A stretch of DNA of 64,000 nucleotides from Bacillus sp. USDA818B3_A (GTDB lineage: Bacteria > Bacillota > Bacilli > Bacillales > Cytobacillaceae): positions 201,551 through 265,550 of the forward strand of contig NZ_JAABNN010000006.1 in NCBI RefSeq assembly GCF_009928415.1. The letters run 5' to 3'. Positions within the stretch are counted from its first letter, which is position 1; every line of letters starts with the position of its first letter. Below the pieces are notes generated by a model. The model searched no databases, was not told where the DNA came from, and saw nothing but the letters and a program-made list of their open reading frames with translations. The translations under genes and the position numbers were made by a program. This document shows positions 25,035-33,237 of the stretch, piece after piece.

Positions 25035-27170
25035 TTATTTATCTTTCACTCGGAGAAGTCGTAAGCTGTTAAGTGTAACGATTAATGTGGCTCCCATATC
25101 AGCAAAAATCGCAATCCATAACGTTAACCAACCTGGAATGACTAGTAACAAGGCGACAAGTTTAATTCCCACCGAAAACGTGATATTTTGTTTGATGATA
25201 AATAAGGCTTTTCTGCTTAGTTTCACCGTAAATGGTAACTTCCCTAAATCATCTGCCATTAAAGCAATATCAGCTGTCTCAAGTGCAGTATCCGTTCCAG
25301 CTCCTCCCATGGCAACTCCGACAGAAGAGGCAGCAAGAGCTGGAGCATCATTCACACCGTCTCCGACCATGGCAACTCGACCATAATTATTTCTCATTTC
25401 TTTAATATAGGCCAGCTTATCTTGAGGTAAAAGGTCAGCTTTCATATCGGAAACTCCTACCTGCTTGGCAATCGCGTTTGCAGTTCCTTTATTATCACCT
25501 GTTAACATAATCGTTTTCTCAATTCCCAACGAGTGAAGTTTTTGGATCACTGATTTGCAGTTTCCTCTTACTTCGTCAGCTACTGCAATTAATGCAAAAA
25601 TTGCTGAATCAGAACCAGCCACCATAACAGTTTTTCCATTGTTTTGTAGTTCGGATATCATTGCATTTATGTTTGATGGAATCCCATCGGATAACATCTC
25701 TTCGAATAAATGAGGACTGCCGACAAAATACATTTTCCCTTTGTATTTACCCTTAATCCCCTTACCTGTAATTGAAGTTAAATCATCAATCGTAAGATCT
25801 CGATAAGGTAATTCTTCCTCTTCAGCTTTTTTTATTATGGCTGAGGCAAGTGGATGTTGTGAGCCATTTTCCAGAGCAGCAATAATAGTTAGCAATTCAT
25901 TCGGTTTAGTATCGGGTTGCGGCAGATATTCTGTAACCACAGGAATACCATGAGTTAAAGTTCCTGTTTTATCAAAGGCAATCGCTTTAATCGCTCCCAT
26001 TTCCTCTAAATGAATACCGCCTTTAATCAGAACTCCATTTCGTGCAGCATTTCCAATGGCGGTCACAATCGAAACAGGAGTGGAAATAACAAGTGCACAA
26101 GGACAACCAACAACAAGAACAGCTAGACCTTGATATACCCATTTACTCCAATCAGCATCAAACAACAGTGGAGGGATTACAGCCACTAATAACGAAATCA
26201 ACATGATGACAGGCGTATAATACTTTGCAAAGCGATCTACAAATGCTTGAGACGGAGCCCGTTCTGCTTGAGCCTCTTCCACAAGATGAATGATTTTAGC
26301 AATAGTCGTATCGTCCACATGCTTAGTCACTTTAACTTCAAGGAGACCTTCTTCGTTAAGAGTCCCAGCAAATACCTCATCATCAATCATTTTAGAGATT
26401 GGAACAGATTCGCCTGTAATCGCAGCCTGATTTACTGAAGATATACCCTTAACAACAATCCCGTCCATCGCAATCTTCTGTCCTGGTTTTACGATTAGAA
26501 TATCACCTATCCGAATATCCTCTACTTCTACTGTAAACTCTTTATCGCCCCTCCGAATCAAGGCTTCTTTTGGAGCAATATCCATTAAGGAGCGAATCGA
26601 TTGTCTAGCTTTATCCATCGAGTAAGACTCTAGAACCTCACTGATCGCAAATAGGATGACAACCGTTGCTCCCTCTCCCCACTCACCGATAATTGCTGCT
26701 CCTATAACTGCAATCGTCATAAGGGTTCTCATATCAAATTCTAGGCGGAATAAGTTCATTATCCCCGTCTTAAATAATCCAAAGCCTCCGACTAAAATAG
26801 CAGCAGCATAAGCTAAATTCGTAGAGATGTTTTCTTCACCAGCCATTTGTGCAGAAATCCATCCAATTACCAGGAAAACAAATGAAGCAATAACATAAGA
26901 ATGTCTTTTTATGAACGGTTCTTTCTTTTCTTCAAACCGTTGTTTTTCAGGAATGACTTTTATATGTTCAAAGGCCCCCGCCTTTTCTAATTCCTCTATT
27001 GTTGATTCTCCATAGACCGTCAGTTTCGAGGCACCAAAGTTAACACTTGCATTAACAACACCATCCAGGTGTTGTACGTTCTTTTCGAACTTTGTGGCAC
27101 ATCCAGCTCAGGTGAATCCCTGAACCCGGTACACCGTTTTTTCAACCGATTTTTCAAGGGCATCACTCAT
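25035..27170 (-). CDS. cadA: CadA-type heavy-metal P1B-ATPase with in-frame TGA at the HMA Cys
   Basis: 711 residues if the TGA at codon 21 is read through. The ATG at 27170 overlaps cadC by 8 bp and has AAGGAGGTG at the right distance. Codons 18-25 read G-F-T-TGA-A-G-C-A, where the family has GFTC(A/N)CA, so TGA replaces the first metal-binding Cys. After it the frame is open to the end: TGES (252-255), CPC (356-358), DKTGT (Asp400), [12 protein letters not shown] and eight membrane segments are intact. It exports Cd, Zn or Pb. It could be a selenoprotein or a one-base nonsense mutant; codons 109 onward could also start internally. Confidence 0.85.
27055..27107 (-). other. Candidate bacterial SECIS region after the cadA TGA
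   Basis: On the mRNA, GUUC-GAAAA-GAAC places a five-base loop beginning with G 22-26 nt after the UGA, above a lower stem UGUGC/GUACA (27097-27101 with 27073-27077). A stronger alternative, ACAACACC-UGGAU-GGUGUUGU (27055-27075), has its loop at 41-45 nt and excludes the lower stem. The first meets the usual bacterial SECIS distance and loop rule. This is inference; no folding energy was computed. Confidence 0.4.
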
Positions 27171-27531
27171 TTGTTTTCACCTCCTTTTGATGTTCAAATG
27201 CAATTTGAATTAGTTGTCTTACATGTTCATCATCTAGAGAGTAATAAACCAATTTGCCTTCTTTTCGATATTTAGCCAATCCTAAATTTCGTAAAAGTCT
27301 CAAATGATGGGACGCTGTAGCTGTTGTACTGCCTACAATATTGGCAACATCACAGACACATAACTCATCTTCCTCGCTTAAGGCGTAGGCAATTTTAATT
27401 CTGGTGTCATCAGATAGGGCTTTAAATAATTGAGAAACCGCCATTGTATTTTGCTTAGAAACGGACTCTTGTACTCGTTTTACCTTCTCATTATCAACGC
27501 AGGTCACTTCACATACATCATCGTGTTTCAT
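27163..27531 (-). CDS. cadC: CadC-type metal-responsive ArsR/SmtB repressor
   Basis: 122 residues when started at the ATG at 27531, the same length as plasmid pI258 CadC. With that start the metal-site Cys residues fall at 7 and 11 (DVCEVTC) and at 58 and 60 (ELCVCD), matching the known CadC numbering. The winged helix (VGSTTATASHHLRLLRNLGL) and wing are complete. It releases DNA when Cd, Pb or Zn binds. It is the first gene of the cadCA operon and overlaps cadA. An upstream in-frame GTG pair at 27543 is a less likely start. Confidence 0.92.
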   Translation of the reverse strand: MKHDDVCEVTCVDNEKVKRVQESVSKQNTMAVSQLFKALSDDTRIKIAYALSEEDELCVCDVANIVGSTTATASHHLRLLRNLGLAKYRKEGKLVYYSLDDEHVRQLIQIAFEHQKEVKTNE

Positions 27532-27548
27532 TTTTTTCACCACTCTTT

Positions 27549-27614
27549 ATTCAAATGTTTATTTGATTATTAGTATATGTTGATTCAATGAAATGTTCAA
27601 ATGATTATTTGAAT
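27549..27614 (-). promoter_or_regulatory. cadC promoter with two operator palindromes
   Basis: The minus strand shows -35 TTGAAC (27595-27600), a 17-bp spacer and -10 TATACT (27572-27577). One TCAAAT-N4-ATTTGA palindrome overlaps the -35 (27595-27614) and another lies just downstream of the -10 (27549-27568). Both resemble known CadC/ArsR operators. Confidence 0.75.
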
Positions 27615-27760
27615 GTTATAAAAATTTTTAGTTTTATGGTGGTTAAATGAAGTATATATGTATTTTATTATCCAATGTACCAAGAATAGGATATGCTTAA
27701 TTTATTATATTTCTTTTGAAATACAAATTTTTAAATTTAAAGAAAATCAGGGGTGTAAAG

Positions 27761-28837
27761 ATGTTAAATAATGAAATGACAGAACGGTTGAAAATTAAAT
27801 ATCCTATTATACAAGCTCCTATGGCTGGCGGAGTAACTACATCGAAATTAGTGGCTGAGGTGTCAAATGGCGGTGGTCTAGGAATGATAGGAGCAGGCTA
27901 TATGACCCCTGTTCAATTAAGAGAACAAATTAGAGAAATAAAGCAGTTAACAACTTTCCCTTTTGGTGTAAATCTATTTGTACCTAACGAATTCAAAGTT
28001 TCAGAGAATGAAATGAAATCGGCTAATCAGTTCTTAAACCCCATTCGTCAGCAATTAAATTTGCACCAATCAGATAACTTTAAACTTCCTAATTTCAATG
28101 ATGTACTTGAAAAATTCATTGAACAAATTAAGGTTGTAATAGAAGAAAAGGTTCCTATTTGTTCTTTCACATTTGGCATTCCTTCTAAAAACCTGATTGC
28201 TGAACTAAAACAATCGAACATTATTCTGATGGGGACAGCCACTACAGTTGAAGAAGCAGTTGAAAATGAAAAAGCAGGAATGGATATAGTTGTTGCACAA
28301 GGCAGTGAAGCTGGCGGGCATCGAGGGAACTTTATCAATAGATCACAGGACAGCTTGATAGGCTTAATGTCTTTAATTCCACAGGTCGCAGACAAAGTAA
28401 GCATCCCTGTTGTTGCTGCTGGTGGAATTATGGATGGTCGAGGTCTAATGGCTTCCATTTGCTTAGGGGCGATGGGCGTACAAATGGGCACTGCTTTCTT
28501 GACTTGCGTTGAAAGTGGAGCACATAAGGTTCATAAAGACGCAATACTTCATTCTAACGAAGATCAAATGGTTTTAACTCGTTCATTTTCTGGTAAATCG
28601 GCAAGAGGAATTAAAAATCAATTTATTTTAGAAATGCAAAAGCACGAAACGCTTTTACCAGATTTCCCAGTCCAAAATACGTTAACCCAAGATATTAGAA
28701 AAACTTCCGCTGCACAGAATAATCAAGAGTTCATGTCACTTTGGTCTGGTCAAAGTCCCAGTTTAGCTAAAAGTCAAACCGTTGAATCATTAATAAAAAA
28801 TATAATTTCAGAAGCTAATGGTTTAATATTGAGGTAG
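27761..28837 (+). CDS. Nitronate monooxygenase (2-nitropropane dioxygenase family)
   Basis: 358 residues from the ATG at 27761, six bases after AGGGGTG. It is an FMN-binding TIM barrel: YPIIQAPMAGGVTT at the N-terminus, VVAQGSEAGGHRG containing the catalytic-type His, IPVVAAGGIMDGRG and GAMGVQMGTAFLT for phosphate binding of FMN. These enzymes oxidise propionate-3-nitronate and related alkyl nitronates to carbonyl compounds and nitrite. The neighbours are not functionally related. A bidirectional terminator follows. Confidence 0.88.
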   Translation: MLNNEMTERLKIKYPIIQAPMAGGVTTSKLVAEVSNGGGLGMIGAGYMTPVQLREQIREIKQLTTFPFGVNLFVPNEFKVSENEMKSANQFLNPIRQQLNLHQSDNFKLPNFNDVLEKFIEQIKVVIEEKVPICSFTFGIPSKNLIAELKQSNIILMGTATTVEEAVENEKAGMDIVVAQGSEAGGHRGNFINRSQDSLIGLMSLIPQVADKVSIPVVAAGGIMDGRGLMASICLGAMGVQMGTAFLTCVESGAHKVHKDAILHSNEDQMVLTRSFSGKSARGIKNQFILEMQKHETLLPDFPVQNTLTQDIRKTSAAQNNQEFMSLWSGQSPSLAKSQTVESLIKNIISEANGLILR

Positions 28838-28862
28838 AAGTATAGTAAAAATTTAGCATTTT

Positions 28863-28890
28863 AAAAGAGTCTAACCAATTAGACTCTTTT
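28863..28890. terminator. Bidirectional terminator
   Basis: AAAAGAGTCTAA (28863-28874) pairs perfectly with TTAGACTCTTTT (28879-28890) around CCAA, between convergent genes. Confidence 0.9.
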
Positions 28891-28925
28891 AATTTGTTAA
28901 CTAAGAAATCTTAGCTTAATAAGGT

Positions 28926-29276
28926 TTAACACTCACACACCATCAAATGATTGCCATCAGGGTCTTTAAAATTAAACCAATGATTATTCTCTATTCCTGT
29001 TGTTACTTCTACATTCTTTTCCCTCATATACTCGTAAGCAATCTCTATATTATTAGTATTAAAATGAAATAGTGGGGCTTTGAAAATATTTTCATCTGAA
29101 TAAATTTTGCTATCTAATACGATCCCTGTTCCATTCATAGGTACGATAAACAAATGCCCAAATAATATTTCGCCTTCTGATGCTAAACCAAGTATGTCAC
29201 AATACCAATTACGTGCCTCTTCTATATTTCTTACAGGAATAAAAACTGTACCGATTTGATTTAGTATAGGATTCAT
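28926..29276 (-). CDS. VOC-superfamily protein
   Basis: 116 residues from ATG 29276, five bases after TGGAGG. The fold is shown by IGTVFIPVRNIEEARNWYCDILGL at the start and by HWFNFKDPDGNHLMVCEC at the end, with a Glu as possible metal ligand. It is the third VOC protein in the window, and the three are not close copies of one another. The substrate is unknown. Confidence 0.82.
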   Translation of the reverse strand: MNPILNQIGTVFIPVRNIEEARNWYCDILGLASEGEILFGHLFIVPMNGTGIVLDSKIYSDENIFKAPLFHFNTNNIEIAYEYMREKNVEVTTGIENNHWFNFKDPDGNHLMVCEC

Positions 29277-29392
29277 ACATACCTCCAATAAATAACTATG
29301 TCGTTCTTCCTTGATCAACTAACCTTAGTTAAAAGGCGTTCCTGCCTATTATAGAAATTCAGCCTATTTATATTAACCACCATTCTTCGCAG

Positions 29393-29509
29393 TTAATAAT
29401 TATCGACTGTTTCTATCACTTTTTGTGCAAATTTCTCTAGTTCCACATAATTAGGAGAATGAGCAGATTGTTCAAAAATGACCCATTCATTTCTTTCGCC
29501 TAGGTCATT
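29393..29509 (-). pseudogene. Remnant of an alpha/beta hydrolase (C-terminal end)
   Basis: The minus frame ending at 29393 reads NDLGERNEWVIFEQSAHSPN, YVELEKFAQKVIETVDNY. The WVIFEQSAHSP(N/H) followed by PEKF-like sequence is the catalytic-His segment and last helix of alpha/beta hydrolases such as proline iminopeptidase relatives. A stop lies immediately upstream and no start is available, so only the tail survives. The remainder of the 29277-29713 gap shows nothing recognisable. Confidence 0.55.
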
Positions 29510-29713
29510 CTACTTGATGTGTATATATTCTATTGAAATTAAAGGGATTCCTTCTTTCCTTGCTTATGATACTACATGGAGAGCAACTACTCAGTTACTC
29601 ATATTAATAAGTTACAAGTGTGTTTTTCGCCGTATTTTTATCCTTTATTTAAATAAAGGGTTGCAATATTAGGTAATTTTCTGTAAATTATAGTTAAAAA
29701 AGGGTGAACGATC

Positions 29714-29908
29714 ATGAATATTGCAGAGGTAAATGATCAGATTAGATCAAAAAAAGGAATTATCGGGATTGTAGAAAAGGTTTATGAAAACTCCGTAATA
29801 ATAAAAATACATATAAATCCTACGGATATTTTTTACGAAAACAATGTAACCGTTATCAACCATAAAAACTACCAAGTTATTAAAAAAGCAGCATTACAAT
29901 TACAATAA
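29714..29908 (+). CDS. DUF2187 family protein (YkvS-like)
   Basis: 64 residues. A small beta-barrel with KKGIIGIVEKVYENSVIIKI and then TVINHKNYQVIKK, resembling the DUF2187 family (B. subtilis YkvS), whose consensus is G-x-G-x-V-E-K-V-x-E-N-S-V and V-N-H-K-x-Y-K-I. AAAGGGTGA stands before the ATG. The role is unknown; the fold is KOW/SH3-like. It ends in a clear terminator. Confidence 0.7.
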   Translation: MNIAEVNDQIRSKKGIIGIVEKVYENSVIIKIHINPTDIFYENNVTVINHKNYQVIKKAALQLQ

Positions 29909-29964
29909 AAAGCTTGGGTAATAGTTTAAATTAATTTAAGCGCCAATAAGCAATGGATAGAAAC

Positions 29965-30006
29965 GCCTTTATCGATAATTTCCAAGTTTATTGATAAAGG
30001 CTTTTT
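29965..30006 (+). terminator. Terminator after the DUF2187 gene
   Basis: GCCTTTATCGATAA (29965-29978) pairs with TTATTGATAAAGGC (29988-30001) with one mismatch or G-U, followed by TTTTT. Confidence 0.8.
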
Positions 30007-30074
30007 ACTCATTAAACTACCTTTATTATATGAAAATAAAAGGTGCCTCAGCTACCTCCAGTTCATAGAATGGA

Positions 30075-30611
30075 CTAAGCATTTTTGGTTTTTAACCATT
30101 CGTTTTCTAAAATACTCATCTCCCATAAACTCCAGTATTCATCACCATTTTATCTTGAATCTCGAAGTAAACCCTCTTTTATAAATCCTGCTTTTTCATA
30201 ACAGGATATCGCAGGATCATTAAAGTCAAATACCCCAAGACTTACTCGATGGAGGTGAAGTTCATCAAATGCGATTTTAAGAATTTCCTTAATCATTTGC
30301 TGACCTATTCCTTTACCTCTTGTGTTTTTATCACCGACTAACACCTTTCCAACTCGTGCAGATTTGTTTTTTCTATCAATTTTCCCCAATGAAATATGAC
30401 CAATAGTTTTATTAGTCTCATTATCAACTACTTTATATACCATCGTTTCTGCGTTTTCATTATTGGCATTCTCAATGTACTTTTCTAATTGAGTATCATT
30501 CAAGGGGTGATCAAACCCCGGACCTCCCCATTGAAGTAAAAATTCAGGTGAATCAATCCAATTGATAAGTTGTTTGAAATCAGAATGCTCAAAATACTTT
30601 ATCTCTATCAT
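30075..30611 (-). pseudogene. RimJ/RimL-type GNAT acetyltransferase broken by an in-frame TAA
   Basis: Starting at ATG 30611 (GGAGGAG upstream), 153 codons encode a typical GNAT domain: VGKVLVGDKNTRGKGIGQQM is motif A and LHRVSLGVFDFNDPAISCYEKAGF is motif B. The frame then stops at TAA (30150-30152) after GLLRDSR. Beyond it the same frame continues NGDEYWSLWEMSILENEW, which is the normal end of this family (R-D-S-R-x-(N/D)-G-x-Y-W-(S/D)), to a TAG at 30075. One base change (AAA to TAA) explains it. The core may still fold, since only 24 residues are lost. Confidence 0.75.
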
Positions 30612-30699
30612 AAGTACTCCTCCCAATTCTCTTTTTTTGTATATCTTAACACTTAATCCATTTATAGGCATGATTTTGAAATTCAATTTTTTGGAAGAC

Positions 30700-30850
30700 T
30701 TGCAAATATTTTATTAAAATGTTACTATTTAAAAGAATTATTTTTGTTCGGTGTAAAGGATAGTATAAGGTTAACTTTTCGTCTTGATGATCACTGAGTG
30801 CAAGGATAGTAATACAATGTGTGCAAAGCACACAGCAGGAGGATATTTAA
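30700..30850 (+). promoter_or_regulatory. Promoter and conserved 5' leader of the first cold-shock gene
   Basis: -35 TTGCAA (30700-30705), 17-bp spacer and -10 TACTAT (30723-30728). The roughly 115-nt leader, including GTTCGGTGTAAAGGATAGTA, TCTTGATGATCACTGAGT and the hairpin GTGTGC-AAA-GCACAC (30819-30833) just before GCAGGAGG, is almost the same as that of the second csp gene. Long leaders of this type control cold-induced translation in csp mRNAs. Confidence 0.8.
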
Positions 30851-31051
30851 ATGGAAAACGGTAAAGTAAAATGGTTTAACTCAGAAAAAGGTTTTGGATT
30901 CATCGAGCGTGAAGGTGGAGAAGACGTATTCGTACATTTCTCAGCTATCCAAGGTGAAGGTTTCAAAACTTTAGAAGAAGGTCAATCAGTGACTTTTGAT
31001 GTTGAGCAAGGTCAACGTGGAGCTCAAGCAGCTAACGTTCGTAAAGCTTAA
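30851..31051 (+). CDS. csp: Cold-shock protein, CspA/CspB family (copy 1)
   Basis: 66 residues, one OB-fold. RNP1 KGFGFIER and RNP2 VFVHFSAI are present, as are the aromatic residues that stack on single-stranded nucleic acid. It binds RNA and ssDNA and works as an RNA chaperone and anti-terminator. It differs from copy 2 at only five positions (for example Ser11 for Ala). The strong GGAGG, long structured leader and strong terminator predict high expression. Confidence 0.97.
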   Translation: MENGKVKWFNSEKGFGFIEREGGEDVFVHFSAIQGEGFKTLEEGQSVTFDVEQGQRGAQAANVRKA

Positions 31052-31069
31052 TTTAAACCATCTATTAAA

Positions 31070-31098
31070 ACAGACTCTATTTTAGGGTCTGTTTTTTT
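31070..31098 (+). terminator. Terminator of csp copy 1
   Basis: CAGACTCTA (31071-31079) pairs with TAGGGTCTG (31083-31091), followed by seven T. Confidence 0.9.
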
Positions 31099-31109
31099 AT
31101 TCCCTAGAA

Positions 31110-31176
31110 AAAAACAAACAAAAACCCTACTCACAAAATGAGTAGGGTACATGAAAACAAAAGTAAATCAAATGGT
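31110..31176 (-). ncRNA. Candidate small RNA convergent to csp copy 1
   Basis: On the minus strand an extended -10 TGCTACAAT (TACAAT at 31183-31188) is followed by about 65 nt: TCTACCATTTGATTTACTT and so on, ending in ACCCTACTCA-TTTTG-TGAGTAGGGT (31124-31148) and a T-rich tail. The second csp locus has the same unit in the same relative place, and the hairpin stem differs by compensating changes (a T-A pair for a C-G pair). No reading frame with a site is present. Confidence 0.55.
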
Positions 31177-31330
31177 AGAACCATTGTAGCATATATTATG
31201 TAAATAGAATAATTTTATTTAAAAACCGTTACCCTCACTCCCCTATTTGCTCGTTAAGATTATAACTTTTATCACAATGTTAAATATTTATCAGTATAAT
31301 GCTAATACTATTTTTAGCTGAGGTGATGAA

Positions 31331-31906
31331 ATGACTGATCAACAAAATAAAAGATTCAATGACATATTATCCGAACAAGATCATGTTGTTAATAGGTGGG
31401 TCGAATACTGGAAAGATTACTCTACTTGGGAGACATGGCAATTCTGGGCAATCCTTATTATGTTGGTACTGCCCCTTATTGTACTCTACTTTACGATTGA
31501 CAGAAGGAATGCATTTAAGATTGGATTTTATGGATTTAATATACATGTCTGGTTCAACTACTCCGATTCGATCGCCATGAGAACTGCCCATGTATCCTAT
31601 CCTTATCAAGTAATACCTCTCTTACCAGTTAACTTTGCATTAGATGCTTCATTAGTACCTGTCTCTTTTATGTTGTTATATCAATGGTGTTTAAAACACG
31701 ACAAGAATGTTTATCTATACGGAATCTTATTAAGTGCGTTTTTTTCCTTTATTTTAAAACCTATATTAGTTTCCATCAATATAATGAAACTAAATCATGG
31801 CATGAGCTATTTTAATCTATTCCTTAACTATATACTTATTTTATTTATAGCAAATGTAATTACAAAGGTTTTCGAACATTTAAAAATGCAGACAGTGAAT
31901 AAATAA
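31331..31906 (+). CDS. CBO0543 family membrane protein (second paralogue)
   Basis: 191 residues. After a polar N-terminus of about 35 residues come hydrophobic segments WQFWAILIMLVLPLIVLYF, a core YPYQVIPLLPVNFALDASLVPVSFMLLYQ and two more helices. The core matches the 23340-23900 protein (PLIPDYIAWDFALMPVTIMF). GAGGTGATGAA precedes the ATG at 31331. Role unknown. Confidence 0.75.
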   Translation: MTDQQNKRFNDILSEQDHVVNRWVEYWKDYSTWETWQFWAILIMLVLPLIVLYFTIDRRNAFKIGFYGFNIHVWFNYSDSIAMRTAHVSYPYQVIPLLPVNFALDASLVPVSFMLLYQWCLKHDKNVYLYGILLSAFFSFILKPILVSINIMKLNHGMSYFNLFLNYILILFIANVITKVFEHLKMQTVNK

Positions 31907-31936
31907 GAAGGTTTTAAAAAACCTTCTCTCCTTTTA
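31906..31936 (+). terminator. Terminator after the CBO0543 gene
   Basis: AGAAGGTTTT (31906-31915) pairs with AAAACCTTCT (31918-31927), then CTCCTTTT. Confidence 0.6.
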
Positions 31937-32076
31937 ATAACTTGAAAAACTTTCAGAATATTCCGTTGACAATATTATCATAACTACTTACAATTTATTT
32001 GTGATGCATTTTCACAATTATACTACTTAGAATATAACTCACTTTTTGAAACCGATTACAAAAGGGAGTGTTAAGT

Positions 32077-33033
32077 ATGAAAAAACGAGTAAACCCAGAA
32101 TTACTGCCAGCATTAGAAATGTTCCAAGACCTTGATTTGCGGCCAGAGTATTTGCCAGCTATTAGAGAGGGTATGGCTCAAATGAGGGTGCCTGCCAATG
32201 TAGATGAGTCCATTTCATTAACCGATGAAGTGATTGCAGGTCCCGATGCTAATCCACTCCCCTTACGAATTTATCGCCCAAAACTAAATAATGAAACGTT
32301 GCCTGTTTTGTTATGGATTCATGGCGGCGGTTATATCATAGGGACAGCACAAGATGATGATGATCTTTGTGCAAATTTCGTTAAAGAAGCAGGCTGTGCA
32401 GTCGTTTCTGTTGATTACCGTTTAGCCCCAGAGCATCCTTATCCGGCTCCCATTGAGGATTGTTATGCGGCATTAAAATGGATTGCCGATCATGCGGAGT
32501 CATTAAACATTGATTTAAACCGAATTGGTGTTGCTGGAGCTAGTGCTGGCGGCGGTCTTACAGCCGCATTAACATTGTTAGCACGTGATCGCCAATATCC
32601 ATCTATCTCTTTCCAAATGCCACTCTATCCAATGATTGATGACCGAAACAATACTCCTTCCAGCAATGAAATTAAAGAAGGTCTTGTTTGGAATCAAAAG
32701 ACAAATGACGCGGGCTGGAGAATGTATTTAGGTGATTTATTTGGAACGGACGATATCCCTTCCTATGCAGCCCCTGCTCGTGCAGAGGATTATAGTAATT
32801 TACCATATACGTACACATGTGTGGGTCAATTAGATCCTTTCCGTAGTGAAACGCTAACCTATGTGTCTAAACTTGCTGAAGCGGGTGTGGATGTCGAATT
32901 CCATTTATACCCTGGAGCCTATCATGGGTTTGAAAGTATTAGCCCTGATGCTGCCCTATCCATTCGTGCTAAAAATGAATATATACAAGCGGTTAAGAAT
33001 TGTTTCGAAAGAGTCGCAATGGTAAAGGCTTAA
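32077..33033 (+). CDS. Alpha/beta-hydrolase esterase of the hormone-sensitive-lipase family
   Basis: 318 residues from ATG 32077, eight bases after AAAGGGAG. The oxyanion-hole motif HGGGY (82-86), the nucleophile Ser156 in GASAGG, Asp253 in GQLDPF and His283 in AYHGF give a complete catalytic triad of bacterial family IV esterases. There is no signal peptide, so it is cytosolic. It should hydrolyse short acyl esters; the natural substrate is unknown. It is a single-gene unit. Confidence 0.9.
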   Translation: MKKRVNPELLPALEMFQDLDLRPEYLPAIREGMAQMRVPANVDESISLTDEVIAGPDANPLPLRIYRPKLNNETLPVLLWIHGGGYIIGTAQDDDDLCANFVKEAGCAVVSVDYRLAPEHPYPAPIEDCYAALKWIADHAESLNIDLNRIGVAGASAGGGLTAALTLLARDRQYPSISFQMPLYPMIDDRNNTPSSNEIKEGLVWNQKTNDAGWRMYLGDLFGTDDIPSYAAPARAEDYSNLPYTYTCVGQLDPFRSETLTYVSKLAEAGVDVEFHLYPGAYHGFESISPDAALSIRAKNEYIQAVKNCFERVAMVKA

Positions 33034-33049
33034 CCTATTAATATGAATA

Positions 33050-33085
33050 AACTCTCATAAATCAGTAGATTTGTGAGGGTTTTTT
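33050..33085 (+). terminator. Terminator after the esterase gene
   Basis: AACTCTCATAAAT (33050-33062) pairs with ATTTGTGAGGGTT (33069-33081) with two mismatches or G-U pairs, followed by TTTTTT. Confidence 0.8.
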
Positions 33086-33237
33086 ACTTTTTACTCTCAA
33101 ATATAAAATTTACTTCAATTTGAAGAAAATTTATTTATTCTAACTTTCCGGAAATTAGGTAATTAAAGCCATTTTGAGGACCGTAGGATATAATAATGGT
33201 ATGATAATTTAATAATACTATTGATACGGTGATAATG

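Noticed and set aside
25035..26846. CadA as a short ATPase starting at the internal Met at 26846
   Set aside because: It has no ribosome binding site, would begin within the first membrane helices and ignores the well-formed start at 27170 coupled to cadC.
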